DNA of 40,873 bases from Gemmatimonadota bacterium (GTDB taxonomy: Bacteria; Gemmatimonadota; Gemmatimonadetes; Gemmatimonadales; GWC2-71-9): assembly GCA_016209985.1 (NCBI GenBank), contig JACQVB010000099.1, positions 1 through 40,873 of the forward strand, in the 5' to 3' direction. Shown piece after piece: positions 34,166 to 40,853 of this stretch (position 1 is its first letter; every line of letters starts with the position of its first letter). Both the position numbers and the translations under genes were made by a program. Under the pieces are notes generated by a model that saw only the letters and a program-made list of their open reading frames with translations, did no database searches and had not been told where the DNA came from.

Positions 34166-35872
34166 TCAGTACCGCCAAGCCCTGGTATTCTCCCCGGCGG
34201 GCGCGTGCTTCCCGATTTGGTCCGCCATGTCGCGGAGGAGTGCCGTGGTCGGCTTGGGCTGCCAGCCGTGTGACTTCATCGGCCGGCCGTACTCGATGGT
34301 ACAACCGCCACAGGGAGGCTTCGCGGTGGCCAGGAACTCCTCCAGTTTGTAGACCGCGAGGTTGAGCCAGAACTCGTCTGATTCACCCACCGAGACGTGA
34401 AGCTTGCCCGCCAGCTTGGGGCCGATCGCCGGCCAATTGCGTCTCAGGTATTCGACCAGATCGTAGCCGTTCTCCCGCATGTAGCTGGCCACCTCGCGGT
34501 CGATGGTCCCGGTCCGCTTGTCCCACAACGGCCGCGGGTAGCCGTCCTTGCCGACCGGACCGTAGACCGCCTCCCATACTTCCAGCTGCTCGGCCGAGCG
34601 GTTGCGGCTGCCCAGCACCTCCTCGAAACGGCTCATGGCCCGCATGGTGATGGTGGGCTGGCCGATCCATTCTCCGTGCATCCAGTGGTCCCGCATCCAG
34701 AAGCGTTCCGGCACGATCCACTCGTGGTGCGGCTCGGCGACGAAGGCGTTGGTGTCCGAGTAGATGTTCACGGTGCCGTAGCGGGAGAATTCGATCGGGT
34801 CGGGATACATCGGCCAGGTGCCGCCGAAGAAATCAGGATGGTAGATCTGCAGCGCCAGCGCCTCCCAGCCACCCGTCGAGCCTCCGGTGAGCACCCGCGC
34901 ATGCGGCTGCCGGATGATCCGGAACTCCCGCTCGACACGGGGAATAAGCTCGGTCATGATCGCGTCGCCGTAGGGTCCATTGTTGGCGGAGTTCACGGCG
35001 TAGGAGTCGTCGTAGTAGGGCGTGGGGTGCTGGAACGTGACCGCGATGAAGCGAGGGAAACCGGGGCCCATCCATTTCCGCGAGAACTCGTAACGCGTCT
35101 CGCGGTTGTGCCCCAGGCGCACCCGCCGCTGCTCATCGGTTTCGGGAGTGGCGCTGTCGGTGGTGAATCCAAACGGCGCGCCCAGGCTGAAATGCCCCTG
35201 CTGGTAGACCACGGGATACCGGATGTTCGGATGCCGGTCGTAGTCTTTGGGCAGCAGCACCACCGCGCCGAGGTAGATCGGCCGCCCCCAGAACTTGGTC
35301 AAAAGGTCGCTCTGGAACTTGATCCGTTTCACCCACTGGTCGTCGGCTGGAATCTCAACCGGTGGAAGCGCCCGGGAGAGCGTCAGTCGCACGCGGTAGC
35401 TCGACCTGGGATCGAGGTGAACCTTGTGCACCTCGCTGATGAGGTTGCCGGGCGAGCGATTGAAGTGCTGACCTTCCCACTGATCCTCGTGGAGCCACAG
35501 CACGTGCCCGTCCGAGCGGCGGAACTCGGTGTAGATGTTCGCCAGCGCCTGGACGTGGTAGTCGCCGGCCGGGATCTCGCCCAAGGCCTCCACCGGATAG
35601 CCGATGGTGGATCCGTCGATGACGATGCGATCGCCTGCCCTCCAGTTCTCGGCGTCGGTCCCGAAGAACGGAACGCTGCGCTCCCAGGCGCCCGCCTGCA
35701 GCCGCGGCTCCGGGGTGCTGTCGCGGCTGATCATCAGCAGGACGCGTCCGGTGATCGGCTCCCGGCGCACGGACTCATCGAACGTGATCTCGAAGCGGGT
35801 GCGAGAAGGGCCGGGGCGGGAGCAGGCCACCGCCAGCAGCAGGAGGAAAAGGGCGAGGCGGCTACGTAACAC
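34166..35872 (-). CDS. Esterase-D-like alpha/beta-hydrolase lipoprotein
   Basis: 568 residues. The lipobox LLLLAVACSR makes C17 the lipid anchor. Residues 20-190 are a beta-rich N-terminal domain with no family name I can give. From about residue 200 (LGAVVLLPKDYDRHPNIRYPVVY) it is an esterase of the EsterD/feruloyl esterase type. The nucleophile is the serine in LTGGSTGGWEALALQ near residue 345. The acid and histidine cannot be placed with certainty; GKLHVSVGESDEFW near 505 has the likely acid. It probably acts on peptide or sugar esters in the envelope. The 490-residue open frame opposite is a shadow. Confidence 0.82.
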   Translation of the reverse strand: MLRSRLALFLLLLAVACSRPGPSRTRFEITFDESVRREPITGRVLLMISRDSTPEPRLQAGAWERSVPFFGTDAENWRAGDRIVIDGSTIGYPVEALGEIPAGDYHVQALANIYTEFRRSDGHVLWLHEDQWEGQHFNRSPGNLISEVHKVHLDPRSSYRVRLTLSRALPPVEIPADDQWVKRIKFQSDLLTKFWGRPIYLGAVVLLPKDYDRHPNIRYPVVYQQGHFSLGAPFGFTTDSATPETDEQRRVRLGHNRETRYEFSRKWMGPGFPRFIAVTFQHPTPYYDDSYAVNSANNGPYGDAIMTELIPRVEREFRIIRQPHARVLTGGSTGGWEALALQIYHPDFFGGTWPMYPDPIEFSRYGTVNIYSDTNAFVAEPHHEWIVPERFWMRDHWMHGEWIGQPTITMRAMSRFEEVLGSRNRSAEQLEVWEAVYGPVGKDGYPRPLWDKRTGTIDREVASYMRENGYDLVEYLRRNWPAIGPKLAGKLHVSVGESDEFWLNLAVYKLEEFLATAKPPCGGCTIEYGRPMKSHGWQPKPTTALLRDMADQIGKHAPAGENTRAWRY

Positions 35873-35966
35873 AGGGAGCTCCCTTATGGAGGCCTTGAAG
35901 GATAGACTACAACCGCGGACGGAGTCGATCTATCCTACGAACCACCCGGTATTCAGGAGAAACACC

Positions 35967-36668
35967 ATGCTTCGCCTCTCCACAGTCGCCATCCTGGTAC
36001 TCGCCATCGCCGGCGTCCCCGCGTTGGGCAGCGCACAGGATGAAACGGTGCGCACCGTCAGCGGTGGCGGCATTTCGGTCCCGGGCTGGCAGGGCGCGGT
36101 GGACGCCCCGGCCGCGGCCCAGGGACAAACTGTCAAAGACACCCGACTGATGAAGGAAGGCGAAGCGCTCCATGTGACCACCGGCCCGGCGGCCATCTAC
36201 TGGAACCCGGTCAACACGGCCAACGGCGACTACACGGTCAAGGCGACGTTCACCGAGCCCAAGTACATGAACCTCAACAATCACCCGCACCCCTACGGCG
36301 TCTTCATCGCCGGGAACGACGTGGGCACCGTCCAGCAGAGCCTGCTCTACTGTGCGGCGTACGGGAACGGGTCGTTCATCGTGCGGGGATTCGGACCTGA
36401 GCCGTTTCAGATGAACGGGCCACGCGCCCAGGCGAACCCCGCGGTGCACAAGGCGGCGGGGCCGGTCCAGCCGGTGACGCAGGAAATCGCGCTGTCGGTG
36501 AAGGGCGATTCGGTTTCCTGCGCCATCAACGGCACGGTGGTGGCGAGCTACGCCAAGGCCGACCTCGTGGCTCCGGGGAAGCTCAAGTCCACCGATGGGG
36601 TCTACGGGATCCGGTTCGCGCACAATACGGAGGGGTTGGTGGAGGGGCTGACGGTTACCCGCGAATAA
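35967..36668 (+). CDS. Exported lectin/DUF1080-like beta-sandwich protein
   Basis: 233 residues. The ATG at 35967 has AGGAGA at 6 bases and starts a signal peptide (VAILVLAIAGVPALGSAQ). The frame is open back to 35604, but that overlaps the esterase gene. The mature part is a concanavalin-like beta-sandwich: YWNPVNTANGDYTVKATF, YGVFIAGNDVG, and a terminal DGVYGIRFAHNTEGLVEGLTV. This is the DUF1080/laminin-G plan, often glycan binding. It is divergent from the esterase. Confidence 0.75.
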   Translation: MLRLSTVAILVLAIAGVPALGSAQDETVRTVSGGGISVPGWQGAVDAPAAAQGQTVKDTRLMKEGEALHVTTGPAAIYWNPVNTANGDYTVKATFTEPKYMNLNNHPHPYGVFIAGNDVGTVQQSLLYCAAYGNGSFIVRGFGPEPFQMNGPRAQANPAVHKAAGPVQPVTQEIALSVKGDSVSCAINGTVVASYAKADLVAPGKLKSTDGVYGIRFAHNTEGLVEGLTVTRE

Positions 36669-36671
36669 ACT

Positions 36672-36776
36672 CGCCCTTCGACTACGCTCAGGGCAGGCGG
36701 CTCGGCTGACTGCGGCTGAAGCGGCCGTTCCCTGCCCTTAGCCGCCGCGCTGACCCTGAGCGAAGTGGTAGCGAAG
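36672..36776. repeat. Inverted repeat of the CCCTTCG-n-CGCTCAGGGCAGG family
   Basis: A copy of CGCCCTTCGACTACGCTCAG plus GGCAGG (36672-36697) faces a broken inverted copy (CCTGCCCTTA at 36731, TGACCCTGAGCGAAG at 36751). It lies between convergent genes (stops at 36668 and 36809) and may end transcription. Two further copies lie near the tRNA gene at 38391-38404 (partial) and 38534-38557, so it is an interspersed repeat rather than a unique hairpin. Confidence 0.75.
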
Positions 36777-36808
36777 AGCAGCTTTAGCGGCGAGAAGACC
36801 GGTGCGCC

Positions 36809-37030
36809 TTACTGGACGGAACCGGCCGGTTGGTGGTGCAACTGGAGAAGTTGATCTGCGCGCAAGGCGGTCGAGGCATAGGTACACCCGTGGTTATCTG
36901 AGAACTCCACTTCATAGACCTCGGGCCCAAGAATCTCGACGATGGTTCCCACCTGGCCGCGCAGGAGACCCTCATCCGGCCGGTCTTCCACCAGTGCCAC
37001 GACGTCCAGCAGATGCAGGTCAGCGTTCAT
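36809..37030 (-). CDS. DUF4926 protein, partner of DUF6883
   Basis: 73 residues. The SH3-like DUF4926 fold is visible: LLDVVALVEDRPDEGLLRGQVGTIVEIL and EVYEVEFSDNHGCTYASTAL. Members are small and often lie beside DUF6883 genes. Here the start overlaps the DUF6883 stop by 11 bases. The order and overlap resemble a toxin-antitoxin pair, with this protein as the likely antidote, but that role is inference. Confidence 0.75.
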   Translation of the reverse strand: MNADLHLLDVVALVEDRPDEGLLRGQVGTIVEILGPEVYEVEFSDNHGCTYASTALRADQLLQLHHQPAGSVQ

Positions 37031-37373
37031 CGGGTCCTCCTCGTCGGACGTGACAACTGGTGAGGCGCGGAAACTCTTCGTCGCGGCGCACGATCCAGTG
37101 AGCGCGGATCACCGCGGCTCCCCGCGGCCCCGTCATAGTAAAGTCTAACAGGTAACGGGTCCCGTATTCGTCCTCCCGAGTCATGGAAGCGTCACCCTCA
37201 ATCGCTGCGAGGAGCAAGCAGGCTCGCAGGAGATCCGCTTCCTCGGCTCCGATCCCGAGTTTCCGCTGAAAAACGCTTGCCTTGTGTCGCCCACGAGGAT
37301 GCGAGGGGCTCAGACAATAGTTTCGGAGCTTTTCTACGTCGACGATGGCCCACGCTGCATTGGGAAGCTGCAC
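37020..37373 (-). CDS. DUF6883 protein, possible nuclease-type toxin
   Basis: 117 residues from a GTG at 37373 (GGAGG is close, at one base). The N-terminal LPNAAWAIVDVEKLRNYCLSP then HPRGRHKASVF, and the C-terminal DEYGTRYLLDFTMTGPRGAAVIRAHWIVRRDEEFPRL, match DUF6883. To my memory this domain also occurs at the ends of polymorphic toxins, which suggests RNA cleavage. It overlaps DUF4926 and so forms a two-gene operon. The stretch LLRACLLLAAIEGDA is an extra insertion or degenerate part compared with what I recall. Confidence 0.65.
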   Translation of the reverse strand: MQLPNAAWAIVDVEKLRNYCLSPSHPRGRHKASVFQRKLGIGAEEADLLRACLLLAAIEGDASMTREDEYGTRYLLDFTMTGPRGAAVIRAHWIVRRDEEFPRLTSCHVRRGGPDER

Positions 37374-37475
37374 GCCTCCGAAAGTGGGAGCGGAACAGGA
37401 TTACCTTGTGGCCCGGTTTACGCGGTGAGGTGCAGTTCTTTCGGCGACATGGCGCCAAGGCCTAGTGTGACTTCC

Positions 37476-38246
37476 CTAGGTAGTCCCGGTCTTGCTCCCC
37501 GGCTGAGGCCGAGCGGGCCACGAGAGATCTACCAATTGGGGAAGAACCTCTCCGGCAGGCCCGGGCAGTTGGATGACCCGCGCGTGCGTGGGTTGCCCCT
37601 CCATGTCCGGATTGATGATGACCACCGTCGCTCCCCCGGCCAGTGCGATCAGCGGAATCTCGGCGGCGGGAAAGACCTGGTTCGACGTCCCCACCGAAAT
37701 GAGGAGGTCGCACGCTTTCGCCGCCTCCATGGCGGCCGCGACTTCCTGCTCTGGCAGCAGCTCCTCGAACATGACGACCTCGGGCCGGAGCATGCCGCCG
37801 CAGGAAGAGCAGCGCGGTTCTGCAGGCGCGGCGAGCCAGTCCACCCGTTCGGCGCAGCCTTCGCACCGCGCAGTGCGCAGGTGGCCGTGCAGCTCGATCA
37901 CGTCCTTCGAGCCCGCGCGCTGGTGCAGGTTGTCGATGTTCTGGGTGACCAGGGTCAAGGCGGGTACCAGAATCGCCAGCTCGGCGATGGCCAGGTGGGC
38001 GGGATTCGGCTCGACCGCTCGCACGCCTTCGGCCCGGGCGCGATACCAGGCGTAGGAGTCGGGGAGATTGGCCCGGTAGCCGCGGGGATTGGCGAAGCGC
38101 TCCATGTTCTGGGCGGACCAGAGCCCGTCGGCGCCGCTGCGGTAGGTGGGGACACCGCTCTCGGCTGAGACGCCGGCGCCGGTGAAGACCACCACGGATC
38201 GCGCCGTAGAGAGAACGTGAGCGGCCTCGACCAGGTGTGAGGTCAC
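37476..38246 (-). CDS. cobB: NAD-dependent protein deacylase, sirtuin
   Basis: 256 residues from a GTG at 38246. It removes acyl groups from lysine using NAD. The NAD site is FTGAGVSAESGVPTYR at 21-36. TQNIDNLHQRAG is at 101-112, and the catalytic histidine is H120 (ELHGH). Four cysteines bind zinc: C128, C131, C146 and C149. Y68 and R71 (WYRAR) form the Y-x-x-R pair that lets class III sirtuins (CobB, SIRT5) take succinyl and malonyl lysine, so desuccinylation is likely. ISVGTSNQVFPAAE and VIINPD complete the fold. It stands alone, next to the tRNA region. Confidence 0.93.
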   Translation of the reverse strand: MTSHLVEAAHVLSTARSVVVFTGAGVSAESGVPTYRSGADGLWSAQNMERFANPRGYRANLPDSYAWYRARAEGVRAVEPNPAHLAIAELAILVPALTLVTQNIDNLHQRAGSKDVIELHGHLRTARCEGCAERVDWLAAPAEPRCSSCGGMLRPEVVMFEELLPEQEVAAAMEAAKACDLLISVGTSNQVFPAAEIPLIALAGGATVVIINPDMEGQPTHARVIQLPGPAGEVLPQLVDLSWPARPQPGSKTGTT

Positions 38247-38312
38247 GGCGCGGTCCCCGATGGCATGGAGCCAGCTACTCCGTTAGGTTTCCCCATTCAA
38301 CGAAGTTCACGG

Positions 38313-38580
38313 GACGTAGCGCCCTAAAGGACTAGCTCGGATCGCCTGCGGCGATCCTCGCGTCGCAGTCCGGTAGCGCACCCTCCGGCCGCGCTCAGGG
38401 CAGGCCTGAATGGGGTGGAGCTGCGGTCGCCTTCGGCGGTCCTCGCTCAGCCGCTCCGCCGACTCGCTTCGCTCGCGGGCTCCGCGGCTTCAGGGGATCT
38501 AAAGGAATACATTAGAATTCGCTTTACGACGGGACCCTTCGCTGCGCTCAGGGCAGGCTCCGCGCAGTCCGGTAGCTTGG
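38313..38580 (+). repeat. Broken partial copies of the tRNA-Pro gene with palindromic inserts
   Basis: The 5' half of the tRNA gene at 38591 recurs in pieces. One copy is split: GGGACGTAGCGC at about 38320, CGCAGTCCGGTAGCGCACC at about 38364, and CCTGAATGGGGT at 38404. A second is GACGGGAC at 38528 then GCGCAGTCCGGTAGC at 38563. The pieces are separated by GC-rich palindromes (GATCGCCTGCGGCGATC at 38340; CGGTCGCCTTCGGCGGTCCT at 38424; CGCTTCGCTCGCGGG) and by copies of the CGCTCAGGGCAGG repeat (38391 and 38541). No intact gene lies in 38247-38590. Confidence 0.7.
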
Positions 38581-38590
38581 GTCTCAACAA

Positions 38591-38664
38591 CGGGACGTAG
38601 CGCAGTCCGGTAGCGCACCTGAATGGGGTTCAGGGGGTCCCGGGTTCAAATCCCGGCGTACCGA
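38591..38664 (+). tRNA. tRNA-Pro (anticodon GGG)
   Basis: 74 bases fold as a tRNA. The D-arm is GCGC-AGTCCGGTA-GCGC. The anticodon stem CCTGA/TCAGG holds the loop ATGGGGT with anticodon GGG at its centre. The T-arm is CCGGG-TTCAAAT-CCCGG. The acceptor stem CGGGACG/CGTACCG has one G-A mismatch at the fourth pair. The discriminator is A and CCA is not encoded. The mismatch and the nearby broken copies leave some doubt whether this is the functional gene. Confidence 0.85.
38617..38649. repeat. attL-like repeat in the 3' half of tRNA-Pro
   Basis: These 33 bases, from the anticodon arm to the T-loop, recur at 40821-40853 with two mismatches and two single-base gaps. Integrating elements commonly use this part of a tRNA gene as their attachment site. 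Confidence 0.6.
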
Positions 38665-38847
38665 CTTCGCTAACCTTGGGCCCGGTCGCCACTTCGACGA
38701 TCGGGCCTCACTACTGCTCCAGACCAGCAGCTACGTTGTCGCTACGTTCGCGCCTCCAAGGTTCGGACCTTTCGGCGGTCGGCTTCCAAACCTCTGCCGC
38801 TTGAGATCCGAAGCCAGTTGGTAGAGGTTCGGGGATACCGTCGTCAC

Positions 38848-38876
38848 TTGACGTCTGTTGTGTGAACTGGTACCGT
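38848..38876 (+). promoter_or_regulatory. Promoter of the AbiEi-like gene
   Basis: TTGACG (38848-38853) and TACCGT (38871-38876) are 17 bases apart. Transcription would begin near 38883, and the ATG is at 38885, so the mRNA is leaderless or nearly so. Confidence 0.65.
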
Positions 38877-38916
38877 TGCTCATTATGAGCAACATGACAA
38901 GTTTAGACAACACAAC
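38857..38916. promoter_or_regulatory. Nested dyad operator over the AbiEi-like gene start
   Basis: GTTGCTCAT-T-ATGAGCAAC (38875-38893) is a perfect 19-base palindrome that contains the ATG. An outer pair, GTTGTGT (38857-38863) and ACACAAC (38910-38916), is arranged around nearly the same centre. A dimer or tetramer of the winged-helix product could bind here to repress its own gene, as AbiEi-type antitoxins do. Confidence 0.65.
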
Positions 38917-39955
38917 TGTCACCCGCGCCCTCGAAGCCCTTAGAGCCCGTCTTCCAGCAGGATGGGAGGTGCGGACCCGCGCCCAGGCCCGCGTTGCGAC
39001 CTACCGCCCCGACGCCGTGTTCGAGATTCGGGCGCCGGACGACACCAGGGGGCTACTCCTGGTCGAGGCGAAGTCGCCGCTGACTGCCCGCCTGGCCTCC
39101 GACCTTGGCCCCCGCCTCGCTCCGGTCGTGCGAGAAGGTGAGGCCGCCGGAGCCCTTGTCGTGACGCGATTCGCCAGCGAGCTGAGTCAGGATCGGCTGC
39201 GCCGAGCCGGGGTTTCCTACCTGGACCTGACCGGCAACGCCTGGATCAGCCTCGATCGCCCAGGCTTGCTCATCACCACGCAAGGTGCCAGCAAGGATCC
39301 CTCTCCGCCCCGCCGGGGGGTTCGGTCCCTCAAGGGCGCCAAGGCCGCCCGGCTGGTGCGGGCTATATGCGACTGGCGACCGCCGGTGGGAGTCCGTGAC
39401 CTGGCCAAGCGAGCCGGTACGGATCCGGGCTACACGAGCAGGGTGATCCGCCTGCTGGAGGACGAGGACCTGGTCGGGCGGGACTCGACCGGACAGGTGA
39501 AGACGGTGGACTGGCAGGGACTGCTGCGACGCTGGTCTCGCGACTACGACGTCGCCAAGACCAACCGCGCCGTTGCGTACTTAGCGCCGCGCGGCCTGTC
39601 GGCGTTCGGCGATCAGCTCCGGGAATACGACGAACGGTATGCCGTTACGGGTTCCCTAGCAGTTCCCGCTGCGGCTGCTGTTGCTCCTGGCCGGCTGGCG
39701 TCGTGCTATGTCCAGGATCCCGAGCGGGTCGCTGAACGGTTCGATCTCCGGCCCGTCGACGCCGGTGCGAACGTCTTGCTGCTGGAGCCGTTCGACGAGG
39801 TCGTTTACGAGCGAAGCCGCGGAGAATCGGGCCTCAGGGTTGTCGCCTTGAGTCAGTGTGTGGTGGACCTCCTGACCGGGACGGGTCGCGAGCCAGCGGA
39901 AGCTGAGTCGCTCCTGTCGTGGATGGCCGCGAGCCAAGATGCCTGGCGTGCCTGA
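38885..39955 (+). CDS. AbiEi-like winged-helix regulator with nuclease-like N-terminus
   Basis: 356 residues from the ATG at 38885 (the open frame begins at 38858). Residues 25-130 resemble a restriction-endonuclease fold: D44 region YRPDAVFEIR, then LLLVEAKSPL (E-x-K) and RRAGVSYLDLTGNAWI, the last typical of AbiEi-related proteins. Residues 150-215 form a winged helix (VRDLAKRAGTDPGYTSRVIRLLEDEDLV). The C-terminal 140 residues look like the AbiEi effector part. AbiEi is the antitoxin of a type IV system whose toxin AbiEii is a nucleotidyltransferase, but no such gene follows. It may be an orphan regulator or a defence protein in its own right. Confidence 0.7.
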   Translation: MSNMTSLDNTTVTRALEALRARLPAGWEVRTRAQARVATYRPDAVFEIRAPDDTRGLLLVEAKSPLTARLASDLGPRLAPVVREGEAAGALVVTRFASELSQDRLRRAGVSYLDLTGNAWISLDRPGLLITTQGASKDPSPPRRGVRSLKGAKAARLVRAICDWRPPVGVRDLAKRAGTDPGYTSRVIRLLEDEDLVGRDSTGQVKTVDWQGLLRRWSRDYDVAKTNRAVAYLAPRGLSAFGDQLREYDERYAVTGSLAVPAAAAVAPGRLASCYVQDPERVAERFDLRPVDAGANVLLLEPFDEVVYERSRGESGLRVVALSQCVVDLLTGTGREPAEAESLLSWMAASQDAWRA

Positions 39956-39979
39956 TCCACTCTACGTGGTGGGGCCGCA

Positions 39980-40008
39980 TTGACCTGACGCGGCCTTCGG
40001 GGTACGCT
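39980..40008 (+). promoter_or_regulatory. Promoter ahead of DUF433 gene
   Basis: TTGACC (39980-39985) and TACGCT (40003-40008) are 17 bases apart. Transcription would begin near 40015 and pass through the terminator-like hairpin at 40052-40080 before reaching the DUF433 start at 40097. Confidence 0.55.
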
Positions 40009-40051
40009 GTTGATGATCCTCCCCAGCCGGGCCTGCGGCCTCGCCGACCCT

Positions 40052-40080
40052 CCGGGTCGCAGTCCGGAGGGTTCTTCTTA
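40052..40080 (+). terminator. Terminator-like hairpin in the DUF433 leader
   Basis: CCCTCCGG and CCGGAGGG form a perfect eight-pair stem around GTCGCAGT, followed by TTCTTCTT. It could end transcripts from the AbiEi-like gene. As it is downstream of the promoter at 39980, it may also act as an attenuator of the toxin-antitoxin pair. Confidence 0.7.
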
Positions 40081-40096
40081 GGAGAGGTGAGAGCAA

Positions 40097-40312
40097 ATGT
40101 TCGACCGAATCACGTTTGACCCTCAGATAATGGGCGGGCGGGCCTGTATTCGGGGTATGCGGATCCCGGTCTCGGTCATCGTGAACCAGATCGCGCACGG
40201 CGCGTCCTTCGACGAGATTCTCGAAGGTTATCCCGACCTGGAGCGGGAGGATATCCAGGAGGCCATCGAATACGCCGCCTGGCTTACTCAGGAACAGGTC
40301 CACACGCGCTAG
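40097..40312 (+). CDS. DUF433 antitoxin
   Basis: 71 residues, the normal length. The family plan is complete: ITFDPQIMGGRACIRGMRIPV, then SVIVNQIAHGASFDEILEGYPDLEREDIQEAIEYAAWL, a helix-turn-helix-like fold. DUF433 proteins are antitoxins that bind DNA and the DUF5615 PIN-like toxin encoded next. The ribosome site GGAGAGG lies 9 bases ahead. The toxin start is 8 bases after its stop. Confidence 0.9.
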   Translation: MFDRITFDPQIMGGRACIRGMRIPVSVIVNQIAHGASFDEILEGYPDLEREDIQEAIEYAAWLTQEQVHTR

Positions 40313-40320
40313 CCCAATAG

Positions 40321-40694
40321 ATGCGCTTCCTGGCCGATATGGGCGTGGATGTGCGCGTCGTGGAATGGCTACGCAAGCGCACGATGCCAAGCACCTCCGG
40401 GACGAGGGTCTCCAGCGGTCGCCCGACGGCGTGATCTTCGCCAAGGCGGTTGCCGAGGATCGAGTGGTCCTGACGTTCGATCTGGACTTCGGTGAGATCG
40501 CTGCGCTCACAAAGAGCCGGAAGGCGAGCGTCATCCTGTTTAGGCTGCACAACACGCGCACGCCTCACGTGATCGACCGACTGGCCCGCACTCTCGCAGA
40601 CTGTGCCGACGCTTTGGAAAAAGGCGCCGTGGTGGTCGTCGAGGAATCACGACAGCGCGTTCGGTTCCTCCCGATCGGACAGGGCGAAGAGTAA
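40321..40694 (+). pseudogene. DUF5615 PIN-like toxin, frameshifted
   Basis: The family N-terminus MRFLADMGVDVRVVEWLR is read from the ATG at 40321, but this frame stops at TGA 40432-40434. The rest of the toxin (QAHDAKHLRDEGLQ, VVLTFDLDFGEIAAL, RNTRTPHV-like NTRTPHVIDRL, VVVVEESRQRVR) continues in the -1 frame to 40694. One base missing between 40372 and 40380 explains the split. The PIN-like acidic residues (D in FLAD, D-L-D in TFDLDF) are all present otherwise. There is no slippery sequence at the break. A sequencing error is an alternative to true inactivation. Confidence 0.85.
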
Positions 40695-40698
40695 GTCG

Positions 40699-40722
40699 CG
40701 TTGCCGTTTCCGTTGCCGTTTC
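40699..40722. repeat. Two tandem copies of CGTTGCCGTTTC
   Basis: A 12-base unit is repeated twice without a gap, 5 bases after the broken toxin's stop codon. The rest of 40723-40820 holds a loose inverted pair (ATGTCGG at 40754 and CCGACAT at 40790) and no gene. Confidence 0.6.
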
Positions 40723-40820
40723 CCCCGCCAAAGTACGGCCTTGGGTACTGCAAAATGTCGGGACCGACGCTCGGAACTCGTTGAAACGCCGACATGTTGT
40801 CGTTAATAGTCACCCCTCAA

Positions 40821-40853
40821 ACCTGATGGGGTTTCAGGGGGTCGCGGGTTGAA
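40821..40853. repeat. attR-like copy of the tRNA-Pro 3' half
   Basis: Thirty-three bases match 38617-38649 of the tRNA gene with two mismatches and two single-base gaps, in the same orientation. The copy does not complete a tRNA: the loop lacks the U33 position and no acceptor stem can be formed before the window ends. It also forms part of a hairpin (ACCCCT-AAACC with GGTTT-AGGGG). Confidence 0.6.

Noticed and set aside
34397-35869. A 490-residue rightward open frame
   Set aside because: Antisense to the esterase lipoprotein, which has a lipobox and a nucleophile motif.
38731-38922. Leftward 63-residue frame that might be an integrase tail
   Set aside because: It contains no recombinase motif (no R-H-R-Y residues) and overlaps the promoter and operator of the AbiEi-like gene. 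I cannot support it as a gene or a remnant.
40365-40694. A separate toxin gene starting at 40365
   Set aside because: Its first residues do not match the DUF5615 N-terminus, which is found in another frame from 40321. The two parts make one frameshifted gene.
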